In this document: piece by piece, positions 1-7,230 of the stretch
Layout: every line of letters begins with the position of its first letter
Numbering within the stretch: position 1 is the stretch's first letter
Assembly: GCA_903929925.1 (NCBI GenBank)
Contig: CAIYWO010000031.1
Location: 1-15,084 of the forward strand
Reading direction: 5' to 3'
DNA: 15,084 nt
DNA from: an uncultured beta proteobacterium
GTDB taxonomy: Bacteria; Pseudomonadota; Gammaproteobacteria; Burkholderiales; Burkholderiaceae_B
The notes under the pieces: generated by a model
Databases searched by the model: none
What the model saw: only the letters and a program-made list of their open reading frames with translations
Told to the model about the DNA's origin: nothing
Made by a program: the position numbers and the translations under genes

Positions 1-762
1 AATCCTTCCGCGCCAGCCCCGCGCGTAACGCCCAGCCAAGAGGATACCAAAGGTAACCCACGATAAGAGCGTGAAAATCGTTTTGTGGTCAAGCGGCAAC
101 CATTTTCCTGTCATTTGAAGTGAAATGATCGATCCTGACAATACAGTGAACGTTAATGCCGCAAACGCGATCCAAATAACGCGAAACAAAATTTGCTCTT
201 GCGCAAGAAGTGGCGGCTGGGCGTCTAAAAGCCGACCTATTGCGCTACGAATCTTGGTTTGGACGGGGTTAGATTCTCTCGGAAAGTGCAGGCGATGATC
301 GAGTGCAGCCATTAGCATGGCTTGGAGGGCGGAAATTGTCACGAGTGCATAGGCACACAAGGCAATCAACAAATGCACTCTCAGAGCAGTGTCGTTTGCG
401 TGCGCGAGTAACTGCGCTTTTGGGAAGATTGCGGCGACCAAGCAGATAACCGCTCCGACCGGCAAGAGCAGTAGCTGCAGGCCATCGATCCGAATAATTA
501 GACTTTCGAGCCAGAAAATGATCATGCCCAACCAAACGGACGCGGAAAGGGCAAGCGACCAGCTTAATTTCAGGTGGTTGTCTTCCAGCACGGCGAAGTA
601 AAGTGCAACGCCATGCAAAACGATTGCCGATAGGAGGCCCAGGCGGGCAGAACGGCCAACTTGAACAACCGGCTTGCCTGAGGCTAAGGAGCGCCAAAGC
701 ACTAAACCTAAGATGGCGTAAGCAAACGCGGCTAAAGAGTGAAATACAATAGCGGAAGACAT
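1..762 (-). CDS. ypjD: YpjD/CcsA-family cytochrome c assembly-type membrane protein (3' end cut off)
   Basis: The frame is open from an ATG at 762 to the window edge: 254 codons, no stop. The product is strongly hydrophobic, with several membrane segments from residue 2 onward. Near its end (about residues 225-250) it carries the signature DHKTIFTLLSW followed by LLAGR and GWRGR, the conserved C-terminal block of the HemX/CcsA-like YpjD family. Family members are inner-membrane proteins of roughly 265-285 residues, so probably only a short tail is missing. CcsA proper is a haem-handling component of cytochrome c maturation; the role of YpjD proteins is less clear, and I would not claim haem export here. 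The gene is divergent from ffh with a 28-bp gap. No Shine-Dalgarno sequence is visible close to the ATG; the nearest purine-rich run lies more than 20 bases upstream. Identification is from recalled family motifs. Confidence 0.82.
   Translation of the reverse strand, partial: MSSAIVFHSLAAFAYAILGLVLWRSLASGKPVVQVGRSARLGLLSAIVLHGVALYFAVLEDNHLKLSWSLALSASVWLGMIIFWLESLIIRIDGLQLLLLPVGAVICLVAAIFPKAQLLAHANDTALRVHLLIALCAYALVTISALQAMLMAALDHRLHFPRESNPVQTKIRSAIGRLLDAQPPLLAQEQILFRVIWIAFAALTFTVLSGSIISLQMTGKWLPLDHKTIFTLLSWVTFGILLAGRYARGWRGRI
745..750 (+). promoter_or_regulatory. Candidate -10 element for ffh
   Basis: TACAAT (5 of 6 matches to the sigma-70 -10 consensus) lies inside the start of the divergent ypjD gene and would give a leader of about 34 bases before the ffh ATG. 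No convincing -35 hexamer is seen at 16-18 bases upstream, so this is a weak call. Confidence 0.22.
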
Positions 763-790
763 GTGTCTAGTGTAAAGCGAAACCACCACC

Positions 791-2203
791 ATGCTTGAAA
801 ATCTTACCCAACGCCTATCCCGTGTCGTAAAAACGATTCGCGGTGAGGCGCGCCTAACAGAGGCCAACACGCAAGAGATGCTGCGTGAGGTACGTTTGGC
901 GCTTCTCGAGGCAGACGTTTCGCTGCCTGTCGTCAGAGATTTTGTTGCCAAGGTCAAGGAAAAGGCACTAGGCGAGGAGGTTGTGGGTAGTTTGTCGCCC
1001 GGGCAAGCCTTGGTTGGCGTTGTGCACCAAGAACTCACGGCCTTAATGGGCGGAGATTTAGGCCCAGACGCCAGTGAGCTGTCACTGGCGATGCAGCCCC
1101 CAGCCGTTATTTTGATGGCTGGTTTGCAAGGTGCGGGTAAAACCACCACGACCGGTAAGTTAGCGCGCTGGTTGGCCGCGGGCGACCATGTTCAATACGG
1201 GCGTAAGACGGGCAAGAAGAAAGTGGCTGTTGTTAGTGCAGACGTCTATCGACCCGCAGCGATTGAACAGTTAAAGACCGTCGCTGCGCAAGTCGGGGTT
1301 GAGTGGATTGCCTCAGATGCATCTCAAAAACCGGAAGACATCGCGCGCGCTGCCCTTGATTACGCAAAGCGCCATTATTTTGATGTGCTAATCGTCGATA
1401 CGGCAGGCCGCTTGGGTATCGATGAGGCGATGATGCAAGAGATCAAGATGCTGCATAGCGTCTTGAATCCTATTGAAACCTTGTTTGTCGTAGATGCGAT
1501 GCAAGGTCAAGACGCCGTGAATACTGCGCGCGCGTTTGGTGATGCGTTGCCTCTCACAGGTGTCGTGTTAACGAAGTTGGATGGTGATGCACGAGGTGGT
1601 GCGGCCTTATCGGTTCGGCATGTCACTGGCAAGCCCTTGAAATTTGTTGGTGTGTCAGAAAAGCTTGATGGCCTCGAGCCTTTCCACGCAGAGCGCATGG
1701 CGCAGCGTGTATTGGGCATGGGCGACATTGTTTCGCTAGTCGAGCAGGCTCAAAAGAATATCGATGTCGCTGAGGCACAAAAACTCGCCGCCAAAATGAA
1801 GTCGGGCGACAAGTTTGACCTCAACGATTTTCGTGACCAGCTCGCGCAGGTCAAAAAGATGGGTGACATGGGTTCGCTGCTAGAAAAGCTGCCTGCTCAG
1901 TTTGCCCAGGCAGCAGGTCAGCTGCAAAGCGGGCAGGCGGATAAACAGCTGCGTCGTACTGAAGGCATTTTGAATTCGATGACACCACAGGAGCGCGCGA
2001 AACCTGAGCTTCTTAAGGCTTCGCGGAAGCGTCGTATCGCTACGGGTGCTGGAGTGCCGGTGCAAGAAGTCAATCGCATGCTCAACCAGTTCGAGCAGAT
2101 GCAGGGCATGATGAAGCAGATGAAAAAAGGCGGAATGGCAAAAATGATGCGCGCCATGGGTGGTATGAAAAGCCTTGGTAAGCTTGGCGGTTTTGGGCGT
2201 TAA
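791..2203 (+). CDS. ffh: Signal recognition particle protein Ffh (SRP54 homologue)
   Basis: This 470-residue GTPase binds 4.5S RNA and, with FtsY, targets nascent inner-membrane proteins to the translocon. The N domain (about 1-100) begins MLENLTQRLSRVV, which fixes the start at 791. The G domain shows the P-loop GLQGAGKT (111-118), DVYRPAA (151-157), DTAGR (203-207) and TKLDGDARGG (261-270). The M domain (about 330-470) contains SRKRRIATGAG (411-421), the 4.5S RNA-binding segment, and a methionine-rich tail for signal-peptide binding. Compared with E. coli Ffh as I recall it, about nine extra residues sit between the P-loop helix and the KKKVAVVSADVYRP strand (around 131-142). The length is normal for Betaproteobacteria. 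The region before the ATG is rich in ACC and has no recognisable Shine-Dalgarno sequence. Identification is secure. Confidence 0.97.
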   Translation: MLENLTQRLSRVVKTIRGEARLTEANTQEMLREVRLALLEADVSLPVVRDFVAKVKEKALGEEVVGSLSPGQALVGVVHQELTALMGGDLGPDASELSLAMQPPAVILMAGLQGAGKTTTTGKLARWLAAGDHVQYGRKTGKKKVAVVSADVYRPAAIEQLKTVAAQVGVEWIASDASQKPEDIARAALDYAKRHYFDVLIVDTAGRLGIDEAMMQEIKMLHSVLNPIETLFVVDAMQGQDAVNTARAFGDALPLTGVVLTKLDGDARGGAALSVRHVTGKPLKFVGVSEKLDGLEPFHAERMAQRVLGMGDIVSLVEQAQKNIDVAEAQKLAAKMKSGDKFDLNDFRDQLAQVKKMGDMGSLLEKLPAQFAQAAGQLQSGQADKQLRRTEGILNSMTPQERAKPELLKASRKRRIATGAGVPVQEVNRMLNQFEQMQGMMKQMKKGGMAKMMRAMGGMKSLGKLGGFGR

Positions 2204-2215
2204 TTCAAAGACTGC

Positions 2216-2238
2216 CGCTACAAGCCTTAGCGTTTTTT
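2216..2238 (+). terminator. Weak Rho-independent terminator after ffh
   Basis: A 5-bp perfect stem, CGCTA (2216-2220) with TAGCG (2228-2232) and a 7-base loop, is followed immediately by six T residues (2233-2238). It lies 12 bases past the ffh stop and overlaps the 3' end of the convergent trmB. Position and T-run fit a terminator, but the stem is short, so efficiency may be low. Confidence 0.4.
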
Positions 2239-2895
2239 AAAGATCAGGTCCCATACGCCATGACCTAAGCGGATCCCGCGATTTTCAAATTTTGTCAGTG
2301 GTCGAAAATCTGGACGCGGAGCAAAGTTATCAGCAGTATTGGCTAGGCTAGCTTCCGCAGAAAGTACTTCAAGCATTTGTAATGCGTAATGCTCCCAATC
2401 TGTAGCGCAATGCAAGTAGGCCCCTGGAACCATTCGGCTCGACAACAATTCGATTAGCGGTGGTTGTATCAGACGTCTTTTGTGATGACGTTTTTTAGGC
2501 CAAGGGTCCGGGAAATAAATGTGTACTCCTGCCAGGGAGTTTGGCGCAATCATGTCACGCAAGACTTCGACTGCGTCGTGCTGGATGATTCGGATGTTTT
2601 GCAGCGACGAGCCCTCAATCCGTTTTAATAAAGCACCCACGCCAGCGTTGAATACTTCAACACCTAAAAAATTGTCCTGGGGTCGCGCCAAAGCGATCTG
2701 CTCTGTGGTTTCGCCCATGCCAAAGCCAATTTCTAAAATGGTTGGGGCAGAACGCTCGAAGGCCTGATCGAAGTCGAGCCGTTCAGGACGATAACTAATC
2801 GACCATTTGTCTAAATAGGCATCGAGGGCTTGTTGCTGCCCTTGTGTCATATGACTGCGGCGATTAACAAAGCTACGAATATGTTGCGGATGCAT
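2227..2895 (-). CDS. trmB: tRNA (guanine46-N7)-methyltransferase TrmB
   Basis: This SAM-dependent enzyme forms m7G46 in the tRNA variable loop. In the 222-residue protein I see the N-terminal RSFVNRR...TQGQ block (8-20), the SAM-binding motif LEIGFGMG (54-61), the family signature FPDPWPKKRHHKRR (128-141), the DW pair (166-167) and TKFENRG near the C terminus (201-207). A TTG at 2898 is in frame, but I chose the ATG at 2895 because a perfect GGAGGT lies five bases upstream (2901-2906). That ATG overlaps the thiS stop as TGATG, a standard arrangement for translational coupling. The gene therefore probably depends on thiS transcription and translation. It converges on ffh with a 23-bp gap. Identification is secure. 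Confidence 0.95.
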   Translation of the reverse strand: MHPQHIRSFVNRRSHMTQGQQQALDAYLDKWSISYRPERLDFDQAFERSAPTILEIGFGMGETTEQIALARPQDNFLGVEVFNAGVGALLKRIEGSSLQNIRIIQHDAVEVLRDMIAPNSLAGVHIYFPDPWPKKRHHKRRLIQPPLIELLSSRMVPGAYLHCATDWEHYALQMLEVLSAEASLANTADNFAPRPDFRPLTKFENRGIRLGHGVWDLIFKKR

Positions 2896-3104
2896 CAACC
2901 ACCTCCGACAGCAACAACGATTTCCAACCGATCAGCCGAGGTGAGTAGAACCGTTGCATAGGTGCTTTTCGGCACAATCTCGCCATTGCGCTCAACCGCA
3001 ATTCGCTTGCCAGCGAAGCCAAGTTGATCGATCAGTGTGGCAAGGGATATTGAATCGGGGAGCGTTTTAGGCTGGCCGTTGAGCAGGATTTCCATGGCGG
3101 ACAT
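2895..3104 (-). CDS. thiS: Sulfur carrier protein ThiS
   Basis: This is a small beta-grasp (ubiquitin-like) protein. In the family, the C-terminal Gly-Gly is adenylated and converted to a thiocarboxylate that donates sulfur to the thiazole ring of thiamine, with ThiG as acceptor enzyme. The 69-residue product reads MSAMEILLNGQPKTLPD at the start, has VERNGEIVP in the middle and ends VVAVGGG, the functional tail. The alternative ATG at 3095 would give 66 residues beginning MEILLNGQ, the usual family start; neither ATG has a good Shine-Dalgarno sequence, so the start is open. The gene overlaps trmB by one base. ThiG, which I would expect next to thiS, is absent from this window. Other small beta-grasp carriers (MoaD-like) also end in GG, but the sequence fits ThiS better. 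Confidence 0.88.
   Translation of the reverse strand: MSAMEILLNGQPKTLPDSISLATLIDQLGFAGKRIAVERNGEIVPKSTYATVLLTSADRLEIVVAVGGG
2901..2906 (-). promoter_or_regulatory. Consensus Shine-Dalgarno for trmB inside thiS
   Basis: GGAGGT on the minus strand, five bases before the trmB ATG at 2895. It is made from the codons for the C-terminal glycines of ThiS, so the sulfur-carrier tail and the ribosome binding site use the same bases. It decides the trmB start. Confidence 0.75.
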
Positions 3105-3126
3105 TGTAGTGCCTGTCGCCAGACTC

Positions 3127-3154
3127 TTGGATGCTGAGAGGCATCTCGTATAAT
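3127..3154 (+). promoter_or_regulatory. Sigma-70 promoter of tRNA-Gly
   Basis: A perfect -10 TATAAT (3149-3154) sits 16 bases after TTGGAT (3127-3132), a poor -35 that keeps only the TTG. Transcription would begin near 3161, about 14 bases before the mature tRNA 5' end, which fits a short processed leader. The divergent thiS gene starts at 3104. Confidence 0.6.
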
Positions 3155-3174
3155 ACCTTTCAGCGGGTTGTAAC

Positions 3175-3248
3175 GCGGGTGTAGTTCAATGGTAGAACGG
3201 CGGCTTCCCAAGCCTCAAGCGTGGGTTCGATTCCCATCACCCGCTCCA
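3175..3248 (+). tRNA. tRNA-Gly, anticodon CCC
   Basis: A full cloverleaf can be drawn. The acceptor stem GCGGGTG (3175-3181) pairs with CACCCGC (3238-3244); the discriminator is T and CCA is encoded (3246-3248). The D stem is GTTC/GAAC (3184-3187 with 3195-3198). The anticodon loop TTCCCAA has CCC at 3207-3209. The T arm is GTGGG-TTCGATT-CCCAT (3221-3237). It decodes GGG, and resembles the known glyU-type tRNA-Gly(CCC). One oddity is that the anticodon stem GCGGC/GCCTC (3200-3204 with 3212-3216) has a C-U mismatch at the second pair. No terminator with a T-run follows. Confidence 0.95.
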
Positions 3249-3271
3249 GTATTTGCCTCGGCGTCAGTGTC

Positions 3272-3742
3272 TTACCACTTCAGATTTGCAGTATTGAAAA
3301 TGAACTGGTTGGAGCCTTCTTGGAAAAACTCCATTTCAACGATCAGCCGGCGCGAATTGCGTAACTCGGCTAAAAATGGGGCTTCATCTTCTACAAAAAT
3401 CGTATCCATACTGCCGCTCGAGGCGCCGGTTGCTGCGATGGTGAAAATTTTCCCCTCGTCGAAGCGGGCAAAGAACTTACAGCCACCGCTGCATTTGAAC
3501 TGCCCTTTGCTGATAATAAACAAGATGTTCAATCCATCTTGCGAACGCTCACGGACGGTGAGGTCTAGCGTAGAGCCGCCACCGTAGGGGGCGCTAAAAT
3601 TAACCTTGTTGGTGCTAGTGGTTTCAGCAAAGCGGGTCGTTGTCCCACGCATTTGGTCGGTACGGGTTCGGTATTCCCAAGCTTGCGCTTGATATGAAGC
3701 GAGTGCCAGAACAGTGACCGCGATTATTCTGAGAAACTTCAT
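3272..3742 (-). CDS. Secreted protein of unknown function with a CxxxC pair
   Basis: I do not recognise a named family. The frame runs further upstream, but the ATG at 3742 is preferred: GGAGAG lies just upstream and the protein then begins with a textbook signal peptide, MKFLRIIAVTVLALASYQAQA, with likely cleavage after Ala21. The mature part (about 135 residues) shows a WEYRTRTDQMRGTTT segment, then alternating polar/hydrophobic stretches suggesting beta strands, and two cysteines in KCSGGCKF (Cys84, Cys88) that could form a disulfide in the periplasm. There is no LxxC lipobox, so it is probably not a lipoprotein, and no membrane segment after the signal. I recall similar small Burkholderiales hypothetical proteins with the KGQF-C-GC-FDEG pattern, but no function. 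It converges with the tRNA gene and is divergent from trhO, and is probably transcribed alone from the AT-rich 3743-3828 gap. Confidence 0.75.
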   Translation of the reverse strand: MKFLRIIAVTVLALASYQAQAWEYRTRTDQMRGTTTRFAETTSTNKVNFSAPYGGGSTLDLTVRERSQDGLNILFIISKGQFKCSGGCKFFARFDEGKIFTIAATGASSGSMDTIFVEDEAPFLAELRNSRRLIVEMEFFQEGSNQFIFNTANLKW

Positions 3743-3828
3743 GATTCTCTCCGTGGGCATAAAATAAATAAAGTTCGTTGCCAATTTAATATATTTTAGA
3801 GACTCAAGCATTTCTTTTTATTCGTCTT

Positions 3829-4566
3829 ATGACCCAAATTTTCAATATCGCTGCGTATAAGTTTGTTGGGCTTGCTGATCTGGAGCAACGTAAAGCCGAG
3901 GTGATGTCAAAGGCGCAAGCCCTTGTACTCAAGGGAACTGTTTTACTGACTCCCGAAGGGATTAATTTATTTTTAGCAGGTACGCGCCCAGCGATTGATA
4001 GCTTTTTGATCTGGTTGCGCACAGATCCCGCCTTCGCAGATCTAGAGGTGAAATACAGCTCCTCTGAAGGCGTGCCTTTCAAAAAGCTGCTGGTCAAAAT
4101 CAAGAAGGAAATTATCCGGATGAATCATCCAACAATCCGTCCTGAGGCTGGACGAGCCCCGGCAGTTGATGCGCATACCGCAGCGCGATGGATTTCTGAG
4201 GGTAAAGATGATGCCGGGCGGCCTGTTGTTTTATTAGATACGCGCAACGACTTTGAAGTGCAGGCCGGGACCTTCACAGGCGCGATCAACTGGCACTTGT
4301 CAAAGTTCACCGAGTTTCCGCAAGCGGTCTTAGAGCATAAAGATGAATTAGCTGGTAAGACCGTCATCAGCTTTTGTACAGGCGGTATTCGTTGCGAGAA
4401 GGCAGCGATATTTATGGGCGATGTCGGGGTAGAAAACGTCTATCAGCTCGACGGTGGTATTTTGAAGTACTTTGAAGAGACTGGCGGTGTTGGCTACGAA
4501 GGCAACTGTTTTGTGTTTGATGAGCGCCGCAGTTTGGACGCGACGCTCAGCCCTCAGCCGGTTTAA
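3829..4566 (+). CDS. trhO: tRNA uridine(34) hydroxylase TrhO (YceA, rhodanese domain)
   Basis: Family members hydroxylate U34 of certain tRNAs to 5-hydroxyuridine, an oxygen-dependent step toward cmo5U/mo5U. The 245-residue protein has an N-terminal ferredoxin-like domain (about 1-95) with FNIAAYKFVGL, GINLFLAGT and LVKIKKEII, then a rhodanese domain (about 110-225) with RPEAGRAPAVDA, LLDTRN and the active-site loop SFCTGGIRCEKA (Cys183, Cys189), followed by YQLDGGILKYFEE. The E. coli protein is about 350 residues; this shorter form, lacking the C-terminal extension, is in my recollection normal for Burkholderiales. The start matches the family (MTQIFNIAAYKF), although no Shine-Dalgarno is seen in the T-rich leader. 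The stop codon overlaps that of convergent metG. Confidence 0.93.
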   Translation: MTQIFNIAAYKFVGLADLEQRKAEVMSKAQALVLKGTVLLTPEGINLFLAGTRPAIDSFLIWLRTDPAFADLEVKYSSSEGVPFKKLLVKIKKEIIRMNHPTIRPEAGRAPAVDAHTAARWISEGKDDAGRPVVLLDTRNDFEVQAGTFTGAINWHLSKFTEFPQAVLEHKDELAGKTVISFCTGGIRCEKAAIFMGDVGVENVYQLDGGILKYFEETGGVGYEGNCFVFDERRSLDATLSPQPV

Positions 4567-6638
4567 CGAATACGCATCCCTGGTTGTGCGCCAGAAGCGG
4601 GATCGAGAAGATAGATCCCTGTATCTGTCTTGTCGTCGGCATGGCTTGCGGCAAGCACCATACCTTCTGATACGCCAAATTTCATCTTGCGCGGTGCTAG
4701 GTTTGCGACGAGTGCGGTCAGTCGACCGATTAGCTGACTAGGCTCATACGCAGACTTAATGCCCGAAAAAACGTTGCGATGACGACCTTCGCCGACATCG
4801 AGCGTTAAGCGCAGCAACTTTGTTGAGCCTTCGACGTGCTCGCAATTCACAATTCGCGCAACGCGCAAATCAATTTTGACAAAATCGTCGATCGTGATGA
4901 TGTCGGCAATTGGCTCGCCGCCAGGGACAAGTGCAGGTGCTTCCTCGGGGGCAGGCGAATCAAAGAGCGCATCAAGCATCGTGGGTTCGACCCGCTGCAT
5001 TAAATGCTTGAAGGCGTTGATTCGTGTTGGTAAAACGCCTGCATCAGACCACACGAAGCTACGATTCAGACCAAAGAGTTCTGTTGCGACACGCTCAGAT
5101 AATGCAGGCAAAATTGGTGCCAGCATGACAGAAAGCGCCTTAAATCCCGCTAGGGCAGACGAGCAGATATGTTGTAGCGCATCGCGCTGTGCGGCGTCAG
5201 CCTGGGCGAGTGTTTTGGCGATCAGCCACGGTTGCGCAGCATCGAAGGCTTGATTGATCTGGTCAGCATGCGCCATGATTTCTCTGATTGCACGACCAAA
5301 TTCGCGTGCCTCGATATCCGCTTGTATGGCGTTGGCCGCGGCTTGCCAGCGCTCGCTGAGCTTCGCCGCATCGCCCGGATATCCAAGTGCACCCTCAAAG
5401 TATTTGCTGATGAAGTTAGCGGCACGGCTTGCGATGTTGACGTACTTGCCTACCAAGTCGCTGTTGACGCGTGCGACGAAATCGTCAGGATTGAAGTCGA
5501 TGTCTTCAACGCGTGCGTTGAGTTTGGCTGCGATGTAATAGCGCATCCATTCGGCATTCATGCCAAGCTCTAGGTACCGTAATGGTGAAATCCCCGTGCC
5601 ACGACTTTTGGACATTTTTTCACCGCTGACGGTAATAAAGCCATGCACGTTAAGCTGATCAGGCACTTTCCGGCCGGAAAACTTTAACGTGGCTGGCCAG
5701 AACAGAGCGTGGAAGTAGACAATGTCTTTACCGATAAAGTGCACTTGTTCTGTTTCACTTTCTGGGTCAATGAGTGCATCAAAATCTAGATTGATCTTGG
5801 CACAGTAAGCCTTGAGTGAAGCTAAGTAACCAATGGGTGCATCGAGCCAGACGTAAAAGTATTTGCCGGGTGCATCTGGGATTTCAATGCCGAAGTACGG
5901 TGCATCCCTCGATATATCCCAGTCACCTAAGTTCGCTTGTTCATCGCCGTTACCAAGCCACTCGCGGGTTTTTGCCAGAACCTCTGCTTGCAAGCGCTTG
6001 GCGCCCTGTCCGTTTTCACCCGTGGTCCATCCTTGCAAAAACTCGACACACCGGGGATCAGAGAGTTTGAAAAAGAAGTGGTCCGACTTCTTTAAGACGG
6101 GACGGGCCTTCGTGAGAGTTGAGTATGGATCAATTAAATCTGTCGGCGCGTACACGGCCCCGCACACCTCACAGGAGTCACCATATTGATCCTTTGCATG
6201 GCATTTCGGGCATTCACCTTTGATATAGCGATCAGGCAAAAACATGCCTTTGACTGGATCAAAAAATTGCTCGATTTCCCGCGTTTCTATCAGGTTCGCA
6301 GCACGCAACTTTCGATAAATATCTTGAGAGAGTTCGACGTTTTCGGGCGAGTCCGTTGAATGCCAGTGGTCGAAGGCGATATGAAAGCCCTGTAGATACT
6401 GTGGACGCTCAGCTGCGATGCGGGCCACCAACTGCTGGGGTGTAATGCCCTCAGCCTCGGCTTTGAGCATGATGGGTGCGCCATGTGTGTCGTCGGCCCC
6501 AACAAAATGCACAGTGTGTCCTGCCATGCGCATCGCTCGCACCCAGATGTCGGCCTGGATGTATTCCATGATGTGGCCGATATGGAAGGATCCGTTGGCG
6601 TAAGGTAGGGCGGTGGTGACGAATAGTGTACGAGGCAT
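4563..6638 (-). CDS. metG: Methionyl-tRNA synthetase
   Basis: This class I synthetase charges initiator and elongator tRNA-Met. The 691-residue protein has the HIGH motif (HIGH, 19-22) in PYANGSFHIGHI, a zinc knuckle with C143-x2-C146-x9-C156-x2-C159, and the KMSKS loop (341-345). The C-terminal EMAP/Arc1p-like tRNA-binding domain begins near 581 (TIDDFVKIDLRVARIV) and runs to the end, the form that dimerises in E. coli. The reading frame continues upstream to 6785, but the ATG at 6638 (MPRTLFVTTALPYANG) matches the family start, and the extra residues would overlap the upstream transporter gene. No strong Shine-Dalgarno precedes it. It lies 40 bases after the ChrA pair on the same strand, so read-through transcription is possible. 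Identification is secure. Confidence 0.97.
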   Translation of the reverse strand: MPRTLFVTTALPYANGSFHIGHIMEYIQADIWVRAMRMAGHTVHFVGADDTHGAPIMLKAEAEGITPQQLVARIAAERPQYLQGFHIAFDHWHSTDSPENVELSQDIYRKLRAANLIETREIEQFFDPVKGMFLPDRYIKGECPKCHAKDQYGDSCEVCGAVYAPTDLIDPYSTLTKARPVLKKSDHFFFKLSDPRCVEFLQGWTTGENGQGAKRLQAEVLAKTREWLGNGDEQANLGDWDISRDAPYFGIEIPDAPGKYFYVWLDAPIGYLASLKAYCAKINLDFDALIDPESETEQVHFIGKDIVYFHALFWPATLKFSGRKVPDQLNVHGFITVSGEKMSKSRGTGISPLRYLELGMNAEWMRYYIAAKLNARVEDIDFNPDDFVARVNSDLVGKYVNIASRAANFISKYFEGALGYPGDAAKLSERWQAAANAIQADIEAREFGRAIREIMAHADQINQAFDAAQPWLIAKTLAQADAAQRDALQHICSSALAGFKALSVMLAPILPALSERVATELFGLNRSFVWSDAGVLPTRINAFKHLMQRVEPTMLDALFDSPAPEEAPALVPGGEPIADIITIDDFVKIDLRVARIVNCEHVEGSTKLLRLTLDVGEGRHRNVFSGIKSAYEPSQLIGRLTALVANLAPRKMKFGVSEGMVLAASHADDKTDTGIYLLDPASGAQPGMRIR

Positions 6639-6678
6639 GGGCAACTTAAACGGGACGTGGGAAGACAATCCAACGATT

Positions 6679-7230
6679 TTAAAGCAGTTGCACGACGCCC
6701 GAGTAATGGATCGCCAGAGCAGCAGCGGCGCTTGCCGCCAAGCCCCAGATTGGGTTCGCCTTGGTATAGATGACACCCAGAGCATTCAATGCGACTAAAA
6801 CAGAGATAAACCAGCCACCAGGTGCTGCGATTGCCAGATCCAAGCCGCCAGCAATCAGCAGGCCGATAGCCAGCGGGACGAGCGCATTTTGCGCCAGCTT
6901 AAAGCCTGGGGAGCCTGCAACTTTGTTGGCAATTCGTCCGACGGCAAACGCAAGTATGGCCGCCGGCAACACCATTGAAACGGTTGTCACCAAGAGGCCT
7001 GGGAGACCAGCGATTTGCCAGCCCAACAGGCTTACAACGACAACGTTAGGACCAGGCGTAATTTGTGCAATGGCAAATAGCTGAAGAAATGTGGCATCGT
7101 CCATCCACGCCATGTTTTCTACGATGGACTGTCTCAACGCTGGAAACACTGCGTTTGCACCGCCAATGGCAACAAGTGAGAGCGACGAAAAAGTCTTTGC
7201 TAGCTGAAGCAGAACATGGAAGTCGATCAT
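6679..7230 (-). CDS. ChrA-type transporter, second half-size subunit
   Basis: This is a 183-residue, strongly hydrophobic protein of the chromate ion transporter (CHR) superfamily, short-chain type with one CHR domain. It shows IGGANAVFPALR near the N terminus and AQITPGPNVVVVSLLGW around residues 55-70, the family's PGP signature, followed by further membrane helices to the end. Short CHR proteins are encoded as pairs, two subunits with opposite topology replacing one long ChrA. Studied members expel chromate, and sulfate may be a related ligand; the substrate here is unknown. The ATG at 7230 overlaps the preceding subunit's stop as ATGA, which decides the start over an in-frame ATG at 7347 lying inside the partner gene. 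Confidence 0.85.
   Translation of the reverse strand: MIDFHVLLQLAKTFSSLSLVAIGGANAVFPALRQSIVENMAWMDDATFLQLFAIAQITPGPNVVVVSLLGWQIAGLPGLLVTTVSMVLPAAILAFAVGRIANKVAGSPGFKLAQNALVPLAIGLLIAGGLDLAIAAPGGWFISVLVALNALGVIYTKANPIWGLAASAAAALAIHYSGVVQLL

Noticed and set aside
389..697. Open frames on both strands within 269-697
   Set aside because: They are shadows of the continuous ypjD reading frame, whose translation carries recognisable family motifs.
2896..2898. TTG start for trmB
   Set aside because: The ATG at 2895 has ideal spacing from GGAGGT and forms the TGATG coupling with thiS.
3189..3587. Plus-strand open frame of 132 codons beginning inside the tRNA
   Set aside because: It starts within a mature tRNA and is antisense to the secreted protein gene, which has a signal peptide and ribosome binding site; no protein signature is visible.
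6639..6785. In-frame upstream extension of metG to an ATG at 6785
   Set aside because: The extra residues do not resemble MetRS and overlap the ChrA subunit gene; the family start MPRTLFVTTALPYANG is at 6638.
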